From: Bordetella parapertussis
GTDB lineage: Bacteria; Pseudomonadota; Gammaproteobacteria; Burkholderiales; Burkholderiaceae_C
Reading direction: 5' to 3'
Length of the DNA: 58,913 nt
NCBI GenBank assembly: GCA_945888535.1
Contig: CAMDAN010000002.1
Coordinates: 1-58,913, forward strand
Of this stretch, positions 46,731 to 55,043 are shown in pieces (the first letter of the stretch is position 1; every line of letters begins with the position of its first letter). The translations under genes and the position numbers were made by a program. The notes beneath the pieces were generated by a model. That model searched no databases, was not told the origin of the DNA, and worked only from the letters and a program-made list of their open reading frames with translations.

Positions 46731-48065
46731 TTGCTTTGGTGGTGCTTTGTTCCGCACCTTCAACGCAATGACAAACTCACCAACGCGGCCAACTATGCGT
46801 GGCTTGGCGCGGCAGGTATCAGCGCAATCCTGGGCTTTCTTCAGTTTTTCAACCTTGAGGGCCCGTTTTCTCCTCTGATAAATCAAACCGGTCTGGGCGA
46901 AGCGTTCGGTAATCTGCGTCAACGCAACCAATATGCAACGCTGTGCGCTATCGGTTTAGCGGTCTTGGGAACCATGGCTACGTCACGCCACTGGGTGCGT
47001 GCGCGCCCCTTCACCGCAGTGGCTGCCGCCCTCTTAGGAGCAGCTATGGCTATGAGCGGTTCTCGCACTGGTTTGCTAGAGCTGGCGTTTTTGCTCATCC
47101 TCGCATGGCGCTGGCGCGGCGCCCGGGTCTGGACGCTGGCTATCGCCTTGGTGGCGTATGCCATTGCTGCGCACTACTTCCCTCGCTGGGCGGATGTGGA
47201 TGTCTCTGTTTTTGCGCGTTTACATGACACCAGCGACATGTGTGCCAGCCGACTGAGTCTGTGGGGCAATGTGTTGCAACTCATTGCCCAAAAGCCATTT
47301 TTAGGCTGGGGCTGGGGTGAATTAGATTTTGCACACTTCATGACGCTCTACGCCAACCCGCCTTTCACAGGCTTGCGGTTTTGTGCTGTCTTGGACAACG
47401 CGCACAACCTGCCTTTACAACTGGCTGTTGAACTCGGTATTCCGATTGCTTTGGCCGCTTGCTATGGACTTTTTATTTGGATACGGCACAAAAGGCCTTG
47501 GCAAGAGCTTGATTCGAACCGCCGCATCGCCTGGTCCGTCCTCGGCGTGATCGGAATTCACAGCCTATTGGAATACCCACTGTGGTACGGCCCATTTCAA
47601 ATCGCTGTGCTGATGTCTCTTTGGATGTTGCGCACGCCTAAGCCCGTCACAGATACACCCAATCGCCTGCATGTGGTGCTCGTGGCTTTCAGTGGCATCG
47701 CCATGGCAGCCATCGTTGGCTTTACCTCTTGGAGTTACTGGCGCGTAAGCCAACTCTACATCGAGCCAGAAGCGCGCGCCACGGCTTACCGTACCAACAC
47801 CTTAGAAAAAATCAAAGACACTCTGCTGTTTCAAAACCAAGTGCGTTTTGCACAACTGGCCATCACGCCTTTGGACACAGAGAACGCACAAGAAATGTTT
47901 GCTCTATCGCAAGCGGTTCTTCACTTCTCCCCCGAACCCCTGGTGATCATCAAAGCCATCGAAAGCGCCAAGCTCTTGGGCCGCAAAGAGGATGTACTTT
48001 TGTATTCACAGCGGTTTGAAGCGGCTTTCCCGCTCGAATATGCGGCGTGGGCTCAAGGGCGTTGA
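46731..48065 (+). CDS. PglL-like pilin O-oligosaccharyltransferase (Wzy/O-antigen ligase superfamily)
   Basis: 444 residues as drawn, about ten membrane helices, with the Wzy_C-type loop (FLGWGWGELDFAHF, FCAVLDNAHNLPLQLAVELG) and a C-terminal soluble tail. The position after pilA suggests pilin O-glycosylation. Odd start: the frame is open from 46611, and codons 46626-46730 encode hydrophobic residues typical of this family's N-terminus (LPWLNPFAAGP, PWLFSWACASG), but no ATG, GTG or TTG exists there. TTG at 46731 is the only standard start, with its CGGAG only two bases away. A non-standard start (ATT 46617, ATC 46626 or CTG 46647) or coupling to pilA is likely. Confidence 0.85.
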   Translation: MLWWCFVPHLQRNDKLTNAANYAWLGAAGISAILGFLQFFNLEGPFSPLINQTGLGEAFGNLRQRNQYATLCAIGLAVLGTMATSRHWVRARPFTAVAAALLGAAMAMSGSRTGLLELAFLLILAWRWRGARVWTLAIALVAYAIAAHYFPRWADVDVSVFARLHDTSDMCASRLSLWGNVLQLIAQKPFLGWGWGELDFAHFMTLYANPPFTGLRFCAVLDNAHNLPLQLAVELGIPIALAACYGLFIWIRHKRPWQELDSNRRIAWSVLGVIGIHSLLEYPLWYGPFQIAVLMSLWMLRTPKPVTDTPNRLHVVLVAFSGIAMAAIVGFTSWSYWRVSQLYIEPEARATAYRTNTLEKIKDTLLFQNQVRFAQLAITPLDTENAQEMFALSQAVLHFSPEPLVIIKAIESAKLLGRKEDVLLYSQRFEAAFPLEYAAWAQGR

Positions 48066-48517
48066 CAGACATCAACCCACGTTCCTTGCGTTATTTCTGC
48101 CAATAGCGCAACGCTGATACGCACTGCACTGTTAACGGAGCCTGCGGCCGGCAAGACCTCATCAAAGTCTTTCAGCGACTGGTCTAGGAATATGGGCAAC
48201 GGCGTTGCCAAACCAAAAGGGCACACGCCGCCTACAGGATGACCGGTCAATGTCTCTACTTCGCTCAAAGCCAACATCTTGCCTTTGCTAAAAACGGCTT
48301 TAAATTTTTGATTTTCGATACGCGCATCGCCACTCGCAACCAACAAAACTTCGCGTCCATCGCCAAGCCGAAAGGCTAGCGTTTTGGCAATGCGACCAGG
48401 CTCTACGTTATGCGCAAGAGCGGCCAATGCCACTGTAGAGGTATTGGCTTCAAGCTCTAGGATGGTGAACGCTAGTCCTCTGTCGTCAAAAAACTGGCGA
48501 ACCGATTGCAAGCTCAC
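48053..48517 (-). CDS. YbaK/EbsC family aminoacyl-tRNA deacylase
   Basis: 154 residues, single-domain editing protein. GRIAKTLAFRLGDG, VLLVASGDARI and the signature GHPVGGVCPFGLATP are those of YbaK-type enzymes that hydrolyse mischarged Cys-tRNA(Pro) or similar. The catalytic Lys in AKTLAF is present. Its end overlaps the pglL gene by 13 bases (convergent), and the MBL gene stops 15 bases upstream of its start. Confidence 0.88.
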   Translation of the reverse strand: MSLQSVRQFFDDRGLAFTILELEANTSTVALAALAHNVEPGRIAKTLAFRLGDGREVLLVASGDARIENQKFKAVFSKGKMLALSEVETLTGHPVGGVCPFGLATPLPIFLDQSLKDFDEVLPAAGSVNSAVRISVALLAEITQGTWVDVCQRP

Positions 48518-48532
48518 GCTGGTAACTCCGAT

Positions 48533-49171
48533 TCAGGTTCCGCCGACATAAGGATTGGTTTTTCTCTCTCGCCCAAAGGTACTTTCAGGGCCGTGGCCAG
48601 GGATGAAAACGGTCGCATCACCCATAGGCCAGAGGCGCTGTGTGATGCTGTCGATCAAGTCTTGGTGGTTGCCTTGGGGGAAATCCGTGCGTCCGATGCT
48701 GCCTGCAAACAAAACGTCACCCACAAAGGCACGTCCTATGTCTGGAGAATAAAAAACCACATGGCCAGGCGTGTGCCCGGGGCAGTGGCGCACTTGAAAG
48801 GTGTAGGCACCCAAACTTACCGTGTCGCCATCGTGAAGCCAACGCGTGGGGGTAAACGCCCGTGCTGGCGCAAAGCCATAGGTCGCAGCGGCCACTGCCA
48901 AGCCATCGATCCAAAACTGATCTCCGGGATGCGGACCGATGATGGGAAGGTGCAAGCGTTCTGCCAAATCTGCGGTAGCGCCGGCGTGGTCTAAGTGTCC
49001 GTGGGTGATCCAAATCTGTTCTAAGTTCACTTTCAATTGCGTGATCGTGTCTAGCAGCAGATCAAGGTCGCCGCCAGGATCAATGATGGCGGCTTGGCGT
49101 GTTTCGTCACACCAAACGAGTGAACAGTTCTGTTGAAATGCGGTAACGGGAATGGTTTGGTATTGCAGCAT
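48533..49171 (-). CDS. MBL-fold metallo-hydrolase (glyoxalase II-like)
   Basis: 212 residues. Metal site THGHLDHAG, then HCPGHTPGHVVF and IPGHGPES, with GDVLFAGSIGRTDFP as in the YcbL/glyoxalase II branch. It likely hydrolyses a thioester such as S-lactoylglutathione. ATG at 49171 starts MLQYQTIPVTAF; the open frame upstream has no family support. It is transcribed with ybaK, 15 bases apart. Confidence 0.88.
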   Translation of the reverse strand: MLQYQTIPVTAFQQNCSLVWCDETRQAAIIDPGGDLDLLLDTITQLKVNLEQIWITHGHLDHAGATADLAERLHLPIIGPHPGDQFWIDGLAVAAATYGFAPARAFTPTRWLHDGDTVSLGAYTFQVRHCPGHTPGHVVFYSPDIGRAFVGDVLFAGSIGRTDFPQGNHQDLIDSITQRLWPMGDATVFIPGHGPESTFGRERKTNPYVGGT

Positions 49172-49242
49172 GGCAATAAGTGTCGCATACCCGATGCTGC
49201 CGGTGCGTTTATCGCCGAAAATACACGCTTTCATTCGACCCA

Positions 49243-50445
49243 ATGACCCAACTCCTACCCGCTCCTAATGCCCAGCGCTTTGCCATGATTGGTGGGGTAG
49301 AGTCATTCGCTCGCGGAACCACTGTCTCAGTATTTCCCTTGGTGATGTACCACGCTTGGGGCAGCGCGGCCGTAGTTTCACAAATCTACTTTGTTGTCGG
49401 TTTGGTGTCTTTAGTCATGGCGCTCATGGTGCCTTTATTGGCGCGCGTTTTTACCCGTCGGCCTATTTATATTTTTTCCATTGTCTTGTATTTAGTCGGA
49501 GCGATTTTTGGCACTTTGGGAGGCAAGTTTGCGACTACTGCGCTGCTGTGCAGCGTGATCGCAGCGGCGATTTCTTTCGTCTGTTTTAACGCCTATGTTT
49601 TAGATAACCTTGATAAATCGGAGTTCGGTCGATTAGAGACCCTGCGCCTTTTTTATAGCGGCTTGGGTTGGGTCGTGGGGCCTGTGATGGGGGTGTGGTT
49701 GATGTCTCTGTGGGATGGGGCTCCCTTTGTGATGGTGGCCGTGGCGGCCGTTGTGATGCTTATTTTGATTCTGCGAACGCCCTTAGGCCGGGGCAAGGCG
49801 ATTATTCAAAGTCCTGGGCGCTCATCCAACCCCTTGGCGCATGTCCGCCGCTTTTTTTCGCAACCCCGTCTCGTAACTGCGTGGTTGATTCCATTGGCAC
49901 GCTCTTGCGGTTGGTGGTTTTATTTTGTTTATATCGGGATTTTTGCTGTTGAGCAGGGTTTGGGTAATCAAGTCGGCGGTATTGCTGCGTCGGTGGCGAA
50001 TATGGGTTTGTTTTTAGCCCCTTTAATGCTGCTATGGATGCAGCGCCACTCGGTTCGCAAGGCTGTTCGTGCTGGGTTCTTTTTCGGTGGTTTGTGTTTT
50101 ATAGGTGCCGCTTTGTTGTCGGTATTGCCATGGGTGACAGTGGCTGTTTTGATTTTCGGAACGTTTTTTTTGGTGTTACTCGATACGAGCGGGGCTTTGC
50201 CATTCATGATGGCGGTCAAGCCTTCCGAGCGTACAGAGATGTCTGCGGTCTATTCCAGTTTCAGAGATGCCTCTGGGATTATTTCACCCGCGATTGCCTG
50301 GTTGGTGCTCCAATACTTCCCAGTTGCCGGCGTTTTTGCAGCCTCAGGATTGGTGCTTATGGCTGCGTGGCTCGTCTCTGCGCGCCTACACCCTCAACTC
50401 GGTATTCCTGGCACCTCTCGCATCCGCAGCCCCCATAACGCTTAA
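49243..50445 (+). CDS. MFS transporter
   Basis: 400 residues with eleven to twelve hydrophobic helices. The RVFTRRPIYIFS loop between helices 2 and 3 is a weak form of the MFS loop motif. No substrate-specific motif recognised. ATG at 49243 starts MTQLLPAPNAQRF. aroG begins 11 bases after its stop, so the two may be co-transcribed. Confidence 0.8.
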   Translation: MTQLLPAPNAQRFAMIGGVESFARGTTVSVFPLVMYHAWGSAAVVSQIYFVVGLVSLVMALMVPLLARVFTRRPIYIFSIVLYLVGAIFGTLGGKFATTALLCSVIAAAISFVCFNAYVLDNLDKSEFGRLETLRLFYSGLGWVVGPVMGVWLMSLWDGAPFVMVAVAAVVMLILILRTPLGRGKAIIQSPGRSSNPLAHVRRFFSQPRLVTAWLIPLARSCGWWFYFVYIGIFAVEQGLGNQVGGIAASVANMGLFLAPLMLLWMQRHSVRKAVRAGFFFGGLCFIGAALLSVLPWVTVAVLIFGTFFLVLLDTSGALPFMMAVKPSERTEMSAVYSSFRDASGIISPAIAWLVLQYFPVAGVFAASGLVLMAAWLVSARLHPQLGIPGTSRIRSPHNA

Positions 50446-50456
50446 CTTTTACACGT

Positions 50457-51533
50457 ATGCCTCACTCTCAAGAACTCAGCCCCACCAACGATACACGCAT
50501 CCGCGCCGTTCGCCCTTTGACCACGCCTGCGCTGTTGCAAGAGAAGCTTCCTGCAAGTGATGCCGTTTTAGCGACAGTTCTTCAAAGCCGCGAAGCGATT
50601 TCAAACGTTTTGCACGGGCGCGATGACCGCTTGGTGGTGGTGGTGGGTCCGTGTTCTATTCATGACCATGACCAAGCCATGGCGTATGCGCGGCTTTTGA
50701 AGGTTCAGGCAGATACTTTAAAAGCAGACCTGGTCGTTGTCATGCGCACTTATTTCGAAAAACCCCGGACTACCGTGGGCTGGAAGGGCTATATCAACGA
50801 TCCGCATTTAGACGGAAGCTTCTCCATCAACGAAGGCTTAGAGCTTGCTCGCGCCTTGCTATTAGATGTTTTAGGCTTGGGTTTGGCTGTGGGCACGGAG
50901 TTTTTAGATTTACTCAGCCCCCAATTTATCAGCGACCTTGTGAGTTGGGGCGCTATAGGCGCACGGACCACAGAAAGCCAAAGCCACCGCCAGCTCGCTT
51001 CAGGCCTGAGCTGTCCGGTTGGTTTTAAAAATGGCACCGACGGGGGCGTGAAGATTGCCAGTGATGCTATTTTGGCTGCGCAGTCGGTTCACGCTTTTAT
51101 GGGAATGACCCAAATGGGCCAAGCGGCTATTTTCGAAACAACGGGAAATGACAACTGTCACGTTATTTTGCGCGGAGGCAAAGTACCGAATTACAGCGCA
51201 GCAGACGTAAATGCCGCATGCAACTTGTTAAAAGGCGCTGGGTTGACTGAGCAGGTGATGGTGGATGTTTCACACGCCAATAGCAGCAAAGACCATTTAC
51301 GGCAAATGACAGTTTGCGAAGACGTCGCGGAGCAAGTTTCCCTCGGGGAGCGCCGCATCATGGGCGTCATGATCGAGAGTCACTTGAATGAAGGTCGCCA
51401 AGACTTGATCCCGGGGGTTTCCTTGCGCTCTGGTGTGTCGGTCACCGATGCGTGTATCAGTTTTGAGCAGACTATTCCGCTGCTTGGTTCTCTTGCCCAG
51501 GCGGTAAGGGCAAGGCGCGAACTAAAGCGCTAA
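50457..51533 (+). CDS. aroG: 3-deoxy-7-phosphoheptulonate (DAHP) synthase, class I
   Basis: 358 residues, the usual length. VVGPCSIHDHDQAMAYA (metal Cys), MRTYFEKPRTTVGWKGYIND, IGARTTESQSHRQLASGL, and HANSSKDH late. It joins PEP and erythrose-4-phosphate to open aromatic amino acid synthesis. Which amino acid inhibits it cannot be told; aroF and aroH are near equals. A 12-base-spaced direct repeat covers its stop codon. Confidence 0.94.
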   Translation: MPHSQELSPTNDTRIRAVRPLTTPALLQEKLPASDAVLATVLQSREAISNVLHGRDDRLVVVVGPCSIHDHDQAMAYARLLKVQADTLKADLVVVMRTYFEKPRTTVGWKGYINDPHLDGSFSINEGLELARALLLDVLGLGLAVGTEFLDLLSPQFISDLVSWGAIGARTTESQSHRQLASGLSCPVGFKNGTDGGVKIASDAILAAQSVHAFMGMTQMGQAAIFETTGNDNCHVILRGGKVPNYSAADVNAACNLLKGAGLTEQVMVDVSHANSSKDHLRQMTVCEDVAEQVSLGERRIMGVMIESHLNEGRQDLIPGVSLRSGVSVTDACISFEQTIPLLGSLAQAVRARRELKR

Positions 51534-51545
51534 TTAAAGCGCTAA
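51523..51545. repeat. TAAAGCGCTAA direct repeat at the aroG stop
   Basis: The 11-mer occurs at 51523-51533 and 51535-51545, one base apart; the first copy holds the aroG stop codon. A bulged inverted repeat (51530-51540 with 51553-51562) overlaps and reaches the infA stop, but no T-run follows. Confidence 0.7.
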
Positions 51546-51554
51546 CGCTTCTGC

Positions 51555-51809
51555 TTAATTAGTTCGGCGCGGAACCATAGGGCCGCGGCCTTCAATGTGG
51601 CGGAAGTTGATGCGGCCTTTGGTTAAGTCATACGGAGACAACTCCAGAGAGACACGGTCACCCGCCAAAATCCGGATGTGGTTCTTGCGCATTTTTCCTG
51701 CGGAATAGGCGATCAATTGGTGGCCGTTATCAAGCGTTACGCGAAACCGGGTGTCGGGCAACACTTCGTTGACCACACCCATCATCTCAATCAGTTCTTC
51801 TTTTGCCAT
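51555..51809 (-). CDS. infA: Translation initiation factor IF-1 (84-residue form)
   Basis: 84 residues with the OB-fold: [53 protein letters not shown]. Betaproteobacteria commonly carry two infA genes; this longer form with the VPRRTN tail and outside the ribosomal-protein operon is the second type. It occupies the A site on the 30S subunit during initiation. It stands alone. Confidence 0.94.
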   Translation of the reverse strand: MAKEELIEMMGVVNEVLPDTRFRVTLDNGHQLIAYSAGKMRKNHIRILAGDRVSLELSPYDLTKGRINFRHIEGRGPMVPRRTN

Positions 51810-51854
51810 GAATTTTCCTTTACTTACGTATTGCGTACGAGGTTATTTTCGGGT

Positions 51855-52106
51855 CTAGTGCATTTTGAGCGCACTGTGCGCCCAGTCAATTCCTTGCGCA
51901 AGTGCGTATTGTGCCGCGGCATCGTGCGAAGAGAAATTATCGGTAAAACGCATGACGCGGTCTGTAGAAGCGCTTCCAGTTCCGCTGGCAATGGAAACTT
52001 GGGCTAAATAGCTGCCTTCAATATACAGACTAGGGCATGCAGCGATGCGGTATTTTCCTATGGTAACGGGGCTTATCAAGGTTTTATTGTTATGTTTATG
52101 AATCAT
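51855..52106 (-). CDS. Small conserved-looking protein of unknown function
   Basis: 83 residues: an N-terminal stretch of mixed strand character (YRIAACPSLYIEGSYLAQVS), then TDRVMRFTDNFSSHDAAAQYALAQGIDWA, which reads like a small alpha/beta domain ending in a helix. I recognise no family. It is cytoplasmic by lack of signal or membrane segment. It lies 45 bases upstream of infA on the same strand and is divergent from the Lrp-type gene. Confidence 0.6.
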   Translation of the reverse strand: MIHKHNNKTLISPVTIGKYRIAACPSLYIEGSYLAQVSIASGTGSASTDRVMRFTDNFSSHDAAAQYALAQGIDWAHSALKMH

Positions 52107-52211
52107 TTAAAAATACAAGGTCACAGGCCATAGCAGGGGCAACCGTGATCGTAAGGGGAGAAATCCGCAGCCGTGAGAAAGCTTTTTGCGGTTTGCCATC
52201 GGGTGGCATTT

Positions 52212-52253
52212 GGGGCAGGCCCTCTGCCGGGGCTGCCCGTGTAATGTAACACG
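52212..52253. other. GC-rich stem and CGTGT palindrome upstream of the Lrp-type gene
   Basis: GGGCAG (52213-52218) and CTGCCC (52233-52238) close a GC-rich stem. It abuts CGTGT-AATGTA-ACACG (52238-52253), an inverted repeat that could be an Lrp operator. Upstream, 52107-52211 holds further short stems. No known riboswitch class was recognised. Confidence 0.4.
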
Positions 52254-52314
52254 GTTATGAAAATTGCGACTTGTACCCATAATGCGCTTTCTTCTTACTG
52301 CGCTTTGAACGCCT

Positions 52315-52779
52315 ATGAAACTAGATCGTTACGATAAAAAAATTCTTGAAGTTCTTCAAACCGAGGGACGCATTCATAACCAAGATTTAGCTGACCGAAT
52401 TGGTTTGTCTGCTTCTCCCTGTTTGCGCAGGGTAAGGGCGCTGGAAGAGTCCGGCCTCATTCTCGGGTACCGGGCAATGCTCGATGCCCGCAAGCTAGGG
52501 CTCACTTTGATGGCCTTAATCCATATTTCGATGGATGTGCATACCCCTGAACGCTTTGATCACTTTGAGGCAGCCGTCGCCGTTTTGCCTGAGGTTTTAG
52601 AGTGCTTGCTCATCACGGGCCAAGACGCAGACTACCAGCTCAAGGTCGCAGTGCGCGACATGGACCATTACCAGTTTTTGCTGCTTAACAAAATCACGCG
52701 TATTGAAGGGGTTACTGGTGTTCACTCCAGTTTTGTTTTGCGGCGCGTCGTCGACAAAACAACCCTCGCGGTTATTTAA
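52315..52779 (+). CDS. Lrp/AsnC family transcriptional regulator
   Basis: 154 residues. N-terminal helix-turn-helix (LDRYDKKILEVLQTEGR, DLADRIGLSASPCLRRVRAL) and C-terminal RAM domain (ALIHISMDVH, VLECLLITGQDADYQLKVAV). Lrp-type proteins form octamers and sense amino acids. An ACACG palindrome and a CATAAT -10-like box lie upstream. Targets are not known; it ends 11 bases from the convergent minE. Confidence 0.93.
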   Translation: MKLDRYDKKILEVLQTEGRIHNQDLADRIGLSASPCLRRVRALEESGLILGYRAMLDARKLGLTLMALIHISMDVHTPERFDHFEAAVAVLPEVLECLLITGQDADYQLKVAVRDMDHYQFLLLNKITRIEGVTGVHSSFVLRRVVDKTTLAVI

Positions 52780-52790
52780 ATCAGCTTCAT

Positions 52791-53051
52791 TTAACGCGCA
52801 TCGGGCAGTTCAATTTTGACTTCAAGCACTTCTAAATTGCCTTGACGCTCCATATTGACTTTGATGTCATTGGGGTTGATTTTGATGTACTTGCTGATAA
52901 CAGCGATTAAGTCACGCTGCAAATCATGCATGTAATCGGGTTCTGCCGCATTGCGACCACTGCGCTCGTGGGCAAGAATGATTTGTAAGCGCTCTTTGGC
53001 AACACTGGCGGTCTTTTTTTTCTCGCCCAACAAAAACGAAAGAAACGACAT
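52791..53051 (-). CDS. minE: Cell-division topological specificity factor MinE
   Basis: 86 residues. [20 protein letters not shown] is the amphipathic membrane-targeting helix; [12 protein letters not shown] is the MinD contact; the C-terminal domain follows. MinE drives MinD oscillation so that the Z-ring forms at midcell. ATG 53051 lies four bases after the minD stop. Confidence 0.95.
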   Translation of the reverse strand: MSFLSFLLGEKKKTASVAKERLQIILAHERSGRNAAEPDYMHDLQRDLIAVISKYIKINPNDIKVNMERQGNLEVLEVKIELPDAR

Positions 53052-53055
53052 GTTG

Positions 53056-53871
53056 TTATTTCCCACCAAACATACGCTTTAACAAACCTTGCTTGGGCGC
53101 CTCAGTAAAGCGCATGGGTTTGTCAACACCTAAGAAACGGTCAATCACGTCTTTATACGCTTCAGACACATCGCTTCCAGCCATGTGCACAGCCGGTACA
53201 CCTTGGTTGGATGCCTGCAATACCGACTCACTCTCCGGTATGACACCAATCAGCGGAATACGCAAGATATCTTGGATGTCTTCAAGGGAAAGCATTTGTC
53301 CCTGGTCCACACGGGCAGGGTTGTATCGGGTGATCAATAAATGTTCTTTGATTGGATCTAAGCCTTCAACCGCACGTTTGGTTTTACTAGCAAGCATTCC
53401 TAGAATTCTGTCTGAATCTCGTACCGACGAAACTTCTGGGTTGGTGACCACCAAAGCCTCATCAGCGAAGTGCATTGCCATCAGGGCGCCGGTTTCAATA
53501 CCTGCGGGTGAGTCACAGACGATGAATTCAAAATCCATGGCTGTCAGATCATTGAGGACTTTTTGAACACCTTCTTGGGTCAGGGCATCTTTGTCGCGGG
53601 TTTGGGATGCAGCCAAGACATACAGGTTGTCGCACTGCTTATCCTTGATCAAAGCCTGGTTTAAGTTGGCTTCGTTTTGAATCACGTTGATTAAGTCATA
53701 CACCACACGGCGCTCACAACCCATGATTAAATCTAAATTTCGCAAGCCCACATCAAAGTCAATCACCACGGTTTTATGTCCACGCAAGGCCAAACCCGTC
53801 GCAAAACTTGCGCTAGTGGTTGTTTTTCCAACACCACCTTTTCCGGATGTAACCACAATAATTTTTGCCAT
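53056..53871 (-). CDS. minD: Septum-site determining ATPase MinD
   Basis: 271 residues. Deviant Walker [31 protein letters not shown], and a C-terminal amphipathic helix (GLLKRMFGG) for membrane binding. ATG at 53871 starts MAKIIVV; the longer frame has no support. It lies between minC (41 bases upstream) and minE. Confidence 0.97.
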   Translation of the reverse strand: MAKIIVVTSGKGGVGKTTTSASFATGLALRGHKTVVIDFDVGLRNLDLIMGCERRVVYDLINVIQNEANLNQALIKDKQCDNLYVLAASQTRDKDALTQEGVQKVLNDLTAMDFEFIVCDSPAGIETGALMAMHFADEALVVTNPEVSSVRDSDRILGMLASKTKRAVEGLDPIKEHLLITRYNPARVDQGQMLSLEDIQDILRIPLIGVIPESESVLQASNQGVPAVHMAGSDVSEAYKDVIDRFLGVDKPMRFTEAPKQGLLKRMFGGK

Positions 53872-53912
53872 GGGAAGAGTGTCTTTCAGATTAAGTAATT
53901 TAGATTTTATGT

Positions 53913-54707
53913 TCAAGTGCTTAAAGCTTCAATAATCAGTTTTTCTTGACCATCGTTGCTTAAGCGCACTTGTGCAGGTTTCCCAAGGACATCGGGCCCA
54001 AGTTCTTTTTCAGTTGTCCGGTAAACCCCTGCAATGGATACCAATTCAGGTTCCATGCAAAGCGAAAAAATTCGGGCTTGAGTGTTGCCTCGTGCACCTG
54101 CCATGGCTTTACCGCGCAAGGGAGCGTAGATATGAATATTTCCGTCCGCAATCACTTCTGCACCCCGGTTAACCATAGCCATAACGACCAAATCGCCACC
54201 ACGGGCATACACCTTTTGCCCTGAGCGCAAGGGCTTGTCGATGACCAGTGCGGGTACCACCTCCGTTTTTAGTGGTGCTTTTTCAATCGAACCCTCTTTA
54301 GTTTGACTACCTACTGTTTCGACTGGTTTTTTTGCTGTTGTTTGCGGTTTTTTGCTTTCTGGAGGAGCTTCCGTTAAACCCCTCTTTTTGGCCTGCTCTA
54401 AGCCGCTTGGTGGTAAACCACGAACCGCCACTGCAAAAAGCCTACAATTTTTTAACGCGGACAAAAGTTCAGGCCAATGGGCGTCTTGATCGGCCACGTC
54501 TACTTGCGAAAAATCGAGTACCAAAGGATCCAGGTCAAAAAAATCAGGACTTTCACTTAAAGGCCCAAACTGATGAATTAAATCATTGGCGAGCTTGGAA
54601 AAGAGTGGCGTCTTTACGACCAATGCAACCAAGGAGAGCTGGGCGCTTTTTATGTCAAAAGAGGCTGTTGGCGATCCAGAATGTGATCCTGTCGGATGAA
54701 CGGGCAT
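53913..54707 (-). CDS. minC: Septum-site determining protein MinC
   Basis: 264 residues. N-terminal FtsZ-inhibiting domain (KSAQLSLVALVVKTP, LVLDFSQVD), a Lys/Glu/Thr-rich linker of about 50 residues, then the C-terminal beta-helix (RSGQKVYARGGDLVVMAMVN, GAEVIADGNIHIYAPLRGKA). MinC blocks FtsZ assembly near the poles. I chose ATG 54707 over GTG 54761. First gene of minCDE. An origin-like region lies upstream. Confidence 0.93.
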   Translation of the reverse strand: MPVHPTGSHSGSPTASFDIKSAQLSLVALVVKTPLFSKLANDLIHQFGPLSESPDFFDLDPLVLDFSQVDVADQDAHWPELLSALKNCRLFAVAVRGLPPSGLEQAKKRGLTEAPPESKKPQTTAKKPVETVGSQTKEGSIEKAPLKTEVVPALVIDKPLRSGQKVYARGGDLVVMAMVNRGAEVIADGNIHIYAPLRGKAMAGARGNTQARIFSLCMEPELVSIAGVYRTTEKELGPDVLGKPAQVRLSNDGQEKLIIEALST

Positions 54708-55043
54708 GGGCGTTGAAGGATCCAAAAAGAGGAAACCAAATCTTACTTGATACGTGGCCACAATCTGACCAAAGAAAAGTTGCTTGTTTTTTCTATCCTT
54801 GTCTCCTTTCTTATTTCTTTATTTAAAGATAGTAGTAGTAGATAAGCAAGGTTTCTTTTTGTTTATAACGTTTTTTTATTGATTGAAATCAATGGCTTAA
54901 GGCATGTATATCCATGTTCATGGCTTTGTTTTCGGTGTCGCCAAAATGGGGATAAATTCCTAAAAAGTATTTTTCTGTGGATAAGTTGGACATTTCCTGC
55001 AAACTATCCACATACTTATCCAATAAATTTTGAGGTTCATCGT
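54708..55043. other. AT-rich gap with DnaA-box cluster and IHF site (origin- or datA-like)
   Basis: This 336-base gap between minC and nnrU holds no gene. It contains an AT-rich stretch (54781-54886) with a TAGTAGTAG run at 54830-54839, an exact IHF match AATCAATGGCTTA (54887-54899), and four DnaA-box-like 9-mers: TGGGGATAA (54947, minus, 8/9), TGTGGATAA (54976, minus, 9/9), CTATCCACA (55004, plus, 8/9) and TTATCCAAT (55016, plus, 7/9). The two left boxes face the two right ones. It could be a DnaA-titrating or activating site, or a replication-linked control of minCDE and nnrU. The main chromosomal origin normally lies by dnaA, which is absent here. Confidence 0.6.

Noticed and set aside
47511..47520. 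tRNA T-arm-like GATTCGAACC
   Set aside because: It lies inside the glycosyltransferase coding frame, with no acceptor stem or anticodon arm around it.
52107..52314. Cobalamin or c-di-GMP riboswitch
   Set aside because: Some words (AAATCCG, GGCAAACC on the minus strand) look similar, but the core motifs are not in the right order.
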